From positions 31,134 to 95,133 of the forward strand of contig JAZTXK010000068.1 of the NCBI GenBank assembly GCA_045636385.1: a stretch of DNA of 64,000 bases, read 5' to 3'. The notes beneath the pieces are model-generated. The model was not told where the DNA came from, searched no databases, and worked only from the letters and a program-made list of their open reading frames with translations. The DNA is from CAG-390 sp045636385 (lineage in GTDB: Bacteria; Bacillota; Clostridia; Oscillospirales; CAG-272). Both the position numbers and the translations under genes were made by a program. Shown piece by piece: positions 58,639-64,000 of the stretch. Numbering within the stretch: position 1 is the first letter of the stretch; each line of letters opens with the position of its first letter.

Positions 58639-59451
58639 CTAAAATTCGATCTCACATCCGTCGTAGGATACGAAATAACCGTATTCCGAGGCGCGCTCGC
58701 AGAGGTGGGAGTGCAGAGGATTTCCGTTGTGCGAGAAGTGGTTTACGCAAATAGCGGTATTGGCATCGACAGCACCGAGCGTGCGAAGTCTTTCAACTGC
58801 GCGCTCAATATTGGGGAAGCCCATGTGCGAGCCCGTGTCGGGGATGGGAATATCGACGTTGGTGCAGTCCATACTGATCATATCGAAGCAAATTGTGCTC
58901 TTGGCGATAAAATCGAAGACCTCGTCGAAGAAGTATCCCGTATCGTGCGCGTAAAGCAGAGCCTTGCCGCCGCATTCGATGATGTAATTAAAGGGCTCGC
59001 CGCCCGGCATATGGCGCGCGGGGAGGGGAGTTACGCGGTAATCGCCGAATTCGACGGTTTCGTACGCCTTTATGATATTGACGTGCACGTTTGGTATATC
59101 GCCACCAAGGGTGGAGGCGGCGTAGGAGGAGCAATAGAGCTCAAGCACGGGCGCGCGCATATCGTGAGCGTAACAGCCGTAGTGCCTGAAAAGATCGCGC
59201 GAATAAAGATGGTCCGAGTGCGCGTGGGTGATCAGCAGATATTTGATCTTGTCGCCCTCGATGCCGTGGGTGAGAAAATGGTGGTATGTGTCGGCGGGAA
59301 AGTCGATCAGAAGATCGTCGTTGATAAGCGATTGCGAACGCGTGCGGATATTCTTGCCGCCAAGCTCGCGTGCCTCATTGCAGTATTTGCAGTTACAGAA
59401 TAAAGCGGGAAAGCCTTCGGCTGCCGCAGTTCCGAGATATTTGAGTTTCAT
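58639..59451 (-). CDS. MBL-fold metallo-hydrolase, PhnP-like
   Basis: 270 residues. Start at 59451 (MKLKYLGTAAAEGFPALFC) fits AAGGAG upstream. Typical PhnP features: the N-terminal Cys trio CNCKYC, THAHSDHLY (HxHxDH zinc site), ARHMPGGEPFNYIIEC and YAHDTGYF. PhnP is a cyclic phosphodiesterase of phosphonate breakdown, but related proteins are common without phn genes, as here. Operon with TauE. Confidence 0.82.
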   Translation of the reverse strand: MKLKYLGTAAAEGFPALFCNCKYCNEARELGGKNIRTRSQSLINDDLLIDFPADTYHHFLTHGIEGDKIKYLLITHAHSDHLYSRDLFRHYGCYAHDMRAPVLELYCSSYAASTLGGDIPNVHVNIIKAYETVEFGDYRVTPLPARHMPGGEPFNYIIECGGKALLYAHDTGYFFDEVFDFIAKSTICFDMISMDCTNVDIPIPDTGSHMGFPNIERAVERLRTLGAVDANTAICVNHFSHNGNPLHSHLCERASEYGYFVSYDGCEIEF

Positions 59452-59479
59452 TGTCTCGCTCCTTTCGGATGATGTGTTA

Positions 59480-59508
59480 ATTATACCATATATTACCCCC
59501 GCAAGCAA
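59480..59508 (-). promoter_or_regulatory. Sigma-A promoter of the MBL-TauE operon
   Basis: On the minus strand TTGCTT, 17 bases, TATAAT, 28 bases before the start. Confidence 0.75.
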
Positions 59509-59547
59509 TAGACTTGAGAAAAAAAGCGAAATTTTTGCGTTTTTCTA

Positions 59548-59576
59548 TTGTAATCGGAACGATTTTATTGTATAAT
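59548..59576 (+). promoter_or_regulatory. Sigma-A promoter of the oligoendopeptidase gene
   Basis: TTGTAA, 17 bases, TATAAT, 30 bases before the start. Confidence 0.75.
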
Positions 59577-59606
59577 GAAGAAAATTTACCCTAAGGAGAT
59601 ATAAAA

Positions 59607-61367
59607 ATGTATAACGAATGGTCACTTGACGTGTTTTATAAGGGCGCGGATGATCCCGCGCTGGAGCTTGATATGAAGCGGCTTGAGGAGTGCGTTGAAG
59701 AGTACAAGTCGGCGGTTGCCGCGCTCGATGCGTCCGCTCCCGCAAAAAGCCTTCGCCGTGTTGTAGACGCGAAGGAGCAGATGGGCGTTCTCGTGCGCCG
59801 TCTTATGGGCTTTTTCAGTCTTCGCCGCTCGGCGAACGCATCCGACACCGCGGGCGCGGTCTATATGACCAAGATCCAGGGAATGATGGCGTCGCTTGCC
59901 AAAGTGAACGTGGCTTACAACAAGTTCGTAGGCTCGATCGAGGATATCGACGCCGTTATCGTGGACGACGAAGTTCTTTCGCAGTACGGATTTTACTTCG
60001 CGGAGATCAAGCAGTCGATCTCGCACACTCTCTCGGACGAAGCAGAGGAGGTTTTCGCAAAGCTCAATATCAGCGGCGGCAGAGCGTGGGGCGATCTTTT
60101 CTCCTATCTCACCGCAAACGTTGAGGTCGATTACAAGGGCGAGAAGACTACTCTTTCCGCTATCCGCGGACTTGCCGAGAGCGACGATGCAAGCGTCCGT
60201 AAGGAAGCATACGAGGCAGAGCTTGACTGCTACAAGAAGATCCGCGATCCGATCGCGTTCGCGCTCAACAGCATCAAGTCGCAGGTAAATACCGAAGCGG
60301 AGCTTCGCGGATATGCCGATCCGCTTGCGATGACTCTCGAGGATTCGCGCATGGAAAAGGCAACGCTCGACGCTATGCTCGAGGCGATGCGCGAGTATAT
60401 GCCCAAATTCCGCGAATATCTGCGCCACAAGGCAAAGCTTCTCGGATATGAAAACGGTCTGCCCTGGTATGAGCTTTACGCGCAGATGGGCGACGCGAGC
60501 GCGCAGACCTTTACGGTCGAGGAGGCGCACAAATACCTCGTTGAGCATTTCGAAAGCTTCGCGCCCGACCTCGCAGAGATGGTTGACCGCGCGTTCAAGG
60601 AGGATTGGATCGACTTTTATCCTCGCGCGGGCAAGGTCGGCGGCGCGTTCTGCTCGAACCTGCCCTTCTTCGGTCAGAGTAGAATCCTTACCAATTTCTC
60701 GGGCAGCTTTGGCTCGGTCGTAACTCTCGCGCACGAGCTCGGTCACGCATACCACGGTCAGCAGATCGAGAGCCACCGCCCGCTCAATACCGGTTACACG
60801 ATGCCCGTCGCCGAGACCGCATCGAATTTCAACGAGCTTATCATTGTAAACGATGCGATAAAGAAGGCGGAGGGCGGCGAGAAGATCGCGCTCATCGAAA
60901 GCCAGATCCAGGACTGCGCACAGATCATCGTTGATATTTATTCAAGATTCCTCTTCGAGGACGAGGTCATCCGCCGCAGAAAGAATAAGTTTATGTTTGC
61001 CGACGAGCTTGAAGCGATCATGCTCGATGCACAGAAGCAGGCTTACGGCGAGGGTCTTGATCCCGATTATCTGCACCCCTATATGTGGTGCTGCAAGAGC
61101 CACTATTACAGCGCGGGACTCAGCTATTATAACTTCCCCTACGCCTTCGGCGGACTCTTCTCGCGCGGACTTTACGCAAAGTATCTTGAGGAAGGAGACG
61201 CATTCCTGCCCAAATACCGCGCACTTCTCAAGGCGACCACCGTCGAGAGCGTCGAAAACGTCGCAAAGATCGCGGATATCGACCTGACAAAGCCCGAATT
61301 CTGGCGCACGAGTTTGCAGGTGATTGCTGATCGTATCGACGAGTTTATTGCCGAAACCACCAAATAA
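59607..61367 (+). CDS. pepF: M3 family oligoendopeptidase F
   Basis: Cytoplasmic zinc peptidase that cuts oligopeptides, 586 residues, typical length. The zinc site is HELGH (376-380) with the second Glu in PVAETASNFNELI. An N-terminal helical domain (about 1-200) precedes the catalytic one. The C-terminal YYSAGLSYYNFPYAFGGLFSRGLY block, with conserved Tyr residues, is characteristic of the pepF group. AAGGAG precedes the start; own promoter. With the amino-acid importer and M28 protein it fits a peptide-using lifestyle. Confidence 0.94.
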   Translation: MYNEWSLDVFYKGADDPALELDMKRLEECVEEYKSAVAALDASAPAKSLRRVVDAKEQMGVLVRRLMGFFSLRRSANASDTAGAVYMTKIQGMMASLAKVNVAYNKFVGSIEDIDAVIVDDEVLSQYGFYFAEIKQSISHTLSDEAEEVFAKLNISGGRAWGDLFSYLTANVEVDYKGEKTTLSAIRGLAESDDASVRKEAYEAELDCYKKIRDPIAFALNSIKSQVNTEAELRGYADPLAMTLEDSRMEKATLDAMLEAMREYMPKFREYLRHKAKLLGYENGLPWYELYAQMGDASAQTFTVEEAHKYLVEHFESFAPDLAEMVDRAFKEDWIDFYPRAGKVGGAFCSNLPFFGQSRILTNFSGSFGSVVTLAHELGHAYHGQQIESHRPLNTGYTMPVAETASNFNELIIVNDAIKKAEGGEKIALIESQIQDCAQIIVDIYSRFLFEDEVIRRRKNKFMFADELEAIMLDAQKQAYGEGLDPDYLHPYMWCCKSHYYSAGLSYYNFPYAFGGLFSRGLYAKYLEEGDAFLPKYRALLKATTVESVENVAKIADIDLTKPEFWRTSLQVIADRIDEFIAETTK

Positions 61368-61393
61368 AATCAGCGATAAGTTTTTTGAAGATT

Positions 61394-61534
61394 CTTAAGG
61401 AACTTTTTTTCAAAAAAGTTCCTTAAGTCGCGCTCCGCAGAGCGCGAAACTTCCCCTTGTGCTTCAAGCGGGCGGCGCCCCGCCGACCGATTGGAATTAA
61501 ACGCACCTCCCCTCGCGGGAGGTGCGTTTAATTC
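61394..61534 (-). repeat. Family II multi-hairpin element, copy e
   Basis: Minus-strand orientation. Starts (minus) with GAATTAAACGCACCTCCC paired across a four-base loop (61494-61534), then GGCGGGGCGCC, TTGAAGCAC, GCGCTC-TGC-GAGCGC and a 16-bp CTTAAGGAACTTTTTT stem (61394-61427). It lies behind pepF, head to head with copy f, and its last stem may terminate pepF. Confidence 0.7.
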
Positions 61535-61572
61535 ACCCTTTTATATTATGAATAATATGTGGAACGAAATAC

Positions 61573-61744
61573 AAAGACCTACCCGCGAGGGGTAGGTCTT
61601 TCTATTTCCAAAACGTCGGCGGGGCGCCGCCGTTTTGAAGCGCATTAGGGGTGTTTCGCCCTCTGCGGAGGGCGACAAGGGCTCCGCGCCCTTGACGGCG
61701 CCACCTTTTGAAAAAGGTGGACGAAAACTTTCCCGCTGCTGTTG
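61573..61744 (+). repeat. Family II multi-hairpin element, copy f
   Basis: Plus orientation: AAAGACCTACCC stem (61573-61601), GGCGGGGCGCC, TTTGAAGCGC, CCCTC-TGC-GAGGG, AAGGGC-TCC-GCCCTT, CCACCTTTT-GAA-AAAGGTGG (61701-61720), then ACGAAAACTTTCCCGCTGCTGTTG. It lies between the convergent pepF and SDR genes. Between copies e and f (61535-61572) is plain AT-rich DNA. Confidence 0.7.
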
Positions 61745-61757
61745 TCGTTTGTTTTGA

Positions 61758-62522
61758 TTAGAGGGTGGATCCGAAATCGGTAACGATAGTCTGACCCGTG
61801 ATGGCTCTCGATTCGTCGGAGGCGAAGAAGAGTAGCATGTTTGCTACGTCCTCGGGCATGCAGGGCTGAACCTTGAGGTCGTTGTGCTTCATCATCTGAC
61901 CGAAGATGTTCATATCCATATTCGCGGGATTCATTCCTGCGACCATGGGGGTGACGATAGTGCCGGGGCAGATTGCGTTGCAACGTACGTTAGTGCCTGC
62001 AAAACGGAGTGCGGTGTGTCTTGTCAGACCGATAACAGCAGCCTTCGACGCAACGTAAGCCGCGCCGCCGCATCCCATAACGCCCGCTACGGACGCTACG
62101 TTTACGATCGAGCCGTAGCCCGTTTTTGCCATTTCGATAGTAGCTTCGCGGGTCATACAGATGGTGCCCTTGGTGTTGATGTCGATAACGCGGTTGATAT
62201 CGTCATCGTCAACGCTGTCGATAGCCTTCAGGCCGTTGTCGAGAACTCCCGCGTTGTTGATGAGAATATCGACCTTGCCGAATTTTGCCATAGTCTCGGC
62301 AACGACTCTCTTGGCATCCTCTGCCTTGGATATATCGCTGACGACGGGAAGAACCTCGCCGCCCGCTTCGCGGATCTTTGCGGCAACCTCTTCGAGCTGT
62401 GCTTCGCGGCGCGCTGTGATGACGACTTTTGCGCCCTCAGCGGCAAATTTCTGTGCGGTAGCGGCTCCTACGCCCGAGTTACCGCCCGTGATAATGGCAA
62501 CTTTTCCTTCCAAACGGTTCAT
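61758..62522 (-). CDS. Short-chain dehydrogenase/reductase (classical SDR)
   Basis: 254 residues. Cofactor motif TGGNSGVGAATA (about 12-23), NNAGVL, catalytic Ser in IVNVASVAG, YVASK active-site motif, and CPGTIVTPM. It ends DFGSTL. The family includes FabG, hydroxysteroid and sugar-alcohol dehydrogenases; gut relatives include bile-acid hydroxysteroid dehydrogenases, but nothing here proves that substrate. AAGGAGG precedes the start; monocistronic. Confidence 0.87.
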   Translation of the reverse strand: MNRLEGKVAIITGGNSGVGAATAQKFAAEGAKVVITARREAQLEEVAAKIREAGGEVLPVVSDISKAEDAKRVVAETMAKFGKVDILINNAGVLDNGLKAIDSVDDDDINRVIDINTKGTICMTREATIEMAKTGYGSIVNVASVAGVMGCGGAAYVASKAAVIGLTRHTALRFAGTNVRCNAICPGTIVTPMVAGMNPANMDMNIFGQMMKHNDLKVQPCMPEDVANMLLFFASDESRAITGQTIVTDFGSTL

Positions 62523-62558
62523 TGAAAGATCCTCCTTGATTTATAAAATTTTTATTTT

Positions 62559-62587
62559 AGTATATCACAGTTTTTCTGATGTGTCAA
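62559..62587 (-). promoter_or_regulatory. Sigma-A promoter of the SDR gene
   Basis: On the minus strand TTGACA, 17 bases, TATACT. The -35 region overlaps the stop codon of the YgjV-like gene. Confidence 0.85.
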
Positions 62588-63099
62588 GTGCTTTTTTTGC
62601 GATTTCGAATAAGTCCGATGATCGCCGAAGCCAATACCGCGCTCTCGTAAACCACGCCGCCGATCGAGAGGACGAAGGCGTTATAGATGAGGCAGAGGGG
62701 CGCTTTGACGAGCATTACCTTGCGCGTGTTCTGCGGGTCGGAGAGCGAGAGACCTACTGCGGTGCCGTAAAGACCGAGCATCAGGATGATGGAGTACCAC
62801 GCCTCCCAGGTCAGGATGGTCGTCACGGTGACCATAACGACGTAGAAGATCGGCTCGAACCAGCCCTTGCCGCCGCGTTTTGCGCGGAAGAAGTAGAGGA
62901 TATTGTTGACCGCTGCCAAGAGATTGAGTGCCGCCGCGCCGGGTGCGCCGATGAAGAGATAGTGCAACGCGAATATGAACGCGATGGTGATTTGAAAAGC
63001 CAGTATGCCTTTCGGCGTTTTCATCTGAAATGAGATGAACCCGAGAACTACGGCGATTATGCCGAGTGCCTGACCGATGTAGTAAAATATCGTTTCCAT
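62584..63099 (-). CDS. YgjV-family inner membrane protein
   Basis: 171 residues, about five short helices. The start FYYIGQALGIIAVVLGFISFQMKTPKGIL, with ALHYLFIGAPGAAALNLLAAVNNILYFFRAKR following, is the YgjV (Imp-YgjV) pattern. E. coli YgjV has no settled function. It probably shares a transcript with the YwqG-like gene upstream (24-base gap). Confidence 0.8.
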   Translation of the reverse strand: METIFYYIGQALGIIAVVLGFISFQMKTPKGILAFQITIAFIFALHYLFIGAPGAAALNLLAAVNNILYFFRAKRGGKGWFEPIFYVVMVTVTTILTWEAWYSIILMLGLYGTAVGLSLSDPQNTRKVMLVKAPLCLIYNAFVLSIGGVVYESAVLASAIIGLIRNRKKST

Positions 63100-63123
63100 A
63101 ATACCTTAATGCCTTTTTTAATT

Positions 63124-63999
63124 TTATGCGCAATCCCAGTTATACATAACGTCGGAGAAGTCGCGTGCGCGGAGCTTGTCGCGCGGGATGAAGAATTGGC
63201 ATCCGCCCTCGTCGCCGAACATTATGAGTACTTCTTCCTTGCCCGAAGCGTCGGGCATTGTGTGGCTGACGATCTGGAGCAGAAGCGTGTCATATTTGCG
63301 GAGGTTTTCGCCTACGTCACGCGGATCGTCCTGCATAAAGCAGGGATAACCGCCGATGCGGTGTCCGCCGTAGCTGTTTTCTTCATAGATGAGATCGAAT
63401 TCCTCGTCCTCAAGATCATCCGAGCCGTTTTCAAATCCCGCCTTTTTCAGCGCGGAATCGACAACCTCTTCAAAGCGGTAGTCGCTCGAGAGCATACTTC
63501 CCATCGCGGGGGTAAGACGGACGGGGAAGGCGTGGCGGATGGGGAAATCGTCGGGAAGTTCGGGATCGTCGCGGAGGGTGGGATCGAATTTGTCCTCGTC
63601 CTCGTCGTAAAGAACGCGGAAATCCTTCTGAGCTGCGGGCTCGTCGAGGTCGAGTCCGTAGTAATCGTTGCCCGAAATATAGAAGCGCAGAACGCCTTTT
63701 TCGGGAAAATCGGGCACTCCGCGAACCTCGGAACACCAGATCGCGGCAAGCAGGAACATGCGCTTGCCTTCACGGTCGAGTGGAACGTCAACGTCGATCG
63801 GCGCACCGCCGAGGCGGGTTTTGTTGCCGTCATCGGGCGCGGGAAGGCGGACTTCAACCATCGGGATCGCTGTATCGCGCTTGATAAATCCGATCGCGCG
63901 GGTGACCTCATCGCGGATTTCTCCGCCCTCGCCGAAGGGATTGATACCCTTCGAGATGCTGTCAAGCACGTGCATCAGGTTTTCTGCTTTGGCACCAAG
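63124..63999 (-). CDS. YwqG/DUF1963 family protein (5' end may lie outside window)
   Basis: At least 284 residues; the frame is open to the window edge. The ATG at 63975 is not preceded by a good ribosome site, so the real start may be further upstream. Family features: MFLLAAIWCSEV, VLRFYISGNDYYGLDL, YGGHRIGGYPCFMQDDPR, LLLQIVSH and GDEGGCQFFIPRDKLRARDFSDVMYNWDCA, the typical DUF1963/YwqG end. Function unknown; in Bacillus ywqG sits near secretion and toxin genes, which are not seen here. Confidence 0.82.
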   Translation of the reverse strand, partial: LGAKAENLMHVLDSISKGINPFGEGGEIRDEVTRAIGFIKRDTAIPMVEVRLPAPDDGNKTRLGGAPIDVDVPLDREGKRMFLLAAIWCSEVRGVPDFPEKGVLRFYISGNDYYGLDLDEPAAQKDFRVLYDEDEDKFDPTLRDDPELPDDFPIRHAFPVRLTPAMGSMLSSDYRFEEVVDSALKKAGFENGSDDLEDEEFDLIYEENSYGGHRIGGYPCFMQDDPRDVGENLRKYDTLLLQIVSHTMPDASGKEEVLIMFGDEGGCQFFIPRDKLRARDFSDVMYNWDCA

Positions 64000-64000
64000 T

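Overview
The window looks like chromosome of an uncultured, anaerobic, Gram-positive gut-type Clostridia (Oscillospiraceae/Christensenellales-like). Supporting signs are the GC-rich, strongly biased codons (many GAC, AAC and CTC), lipoproteins with classic lipoboxes, an ATP-type and a PPi-type phosphofructokinase side by side, Firmicutes housekeeping genes (yrzB-like DUF1292, lepA-hemW, cinA, pgsA, rimO, thyA-folA), and a very uniform sigma-A promoter grammar: TTGACA, 17 bp, TATAAT before most transcription units on both strands. I see no rRNA, tRNA, CRISPR array, phage or intact transposase gene.

Layout. 1-6.7 kb: carbohydrate ABC importer (two permeases, binding lipoprotein), then two exported lipoproteins (one a staphylococcal-nuclease-like enzyme with an OB-fold tail, one with duplicated OB-like modules). 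6.8-15 kb: SGNH hydrolase, small membrane protein, tyrS, an orphan sugar-binding lipoprotein, a sugar-phosphate isomerase-like TIM barrel with a type I phosphodiesterase, and a PflA-like radical SAM protein. 15-24.4 kb: mscS-cinA, pfkA, a TIM-barrel protein of unknown function, lepA-hemW, a DUF1292 protein and a probable 6S RNA. 24.4-31.6 kb: a GHL10-type surface hydrolase, then an operon of SGNH hydrolase, PPi-PFK, DUF4886 protein and SDR, then enolase. 31.7-38.5 kb: XRE regulator; trpS-rimO-pgsA; aminotransferase; a tandem array of small membrane proteins with a frameshifted middle member. 38.8-49.2 kb: Dabb-thyA-folA, then GDPD lipoprotein, M28 peptidase, UROD-like and AAC(3)-like genes, and a 932-residue SGNH surface protein. 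49.2-64 kb: CE15-like esterase with M20 hydrolase, an amino-acid ABC importer, YwaF-like protein, surface metallophosphoesterase, TauE, PhnP-like MBL protein, oligoendopeptidase F, SDR, YgjV and YwqG.

The genes describe a scavenging fermenter: extracellular nuclease, esterases, glycosidase-like and phosphodiesterase proteins on the surface, ABC importers for sugars and amino acids, and glycolysis with two PFK types plus enolase.

Two unusual themes stand out. (1) The amino-acid-binding lipoprotein at 53.4-54.3 kb appears to be a natural circular permutant: the roughly 50 residues normally at the C-terminus follow the lipobox and the protein stops at the second hinge. (2) The gaps are full of recurring multi-hairpin elements in at least five families (144-bp four-hairpin element; stop-codon-proximal TTGTAAAAC hairpins; six copies of an AAAGTTTTCGTCC family; a nested box palindrome; heptad arrays). 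Copies differ in sequence but keep base pairing, often by compensating changes, which argues for selection on structure or for structured mobile elements.
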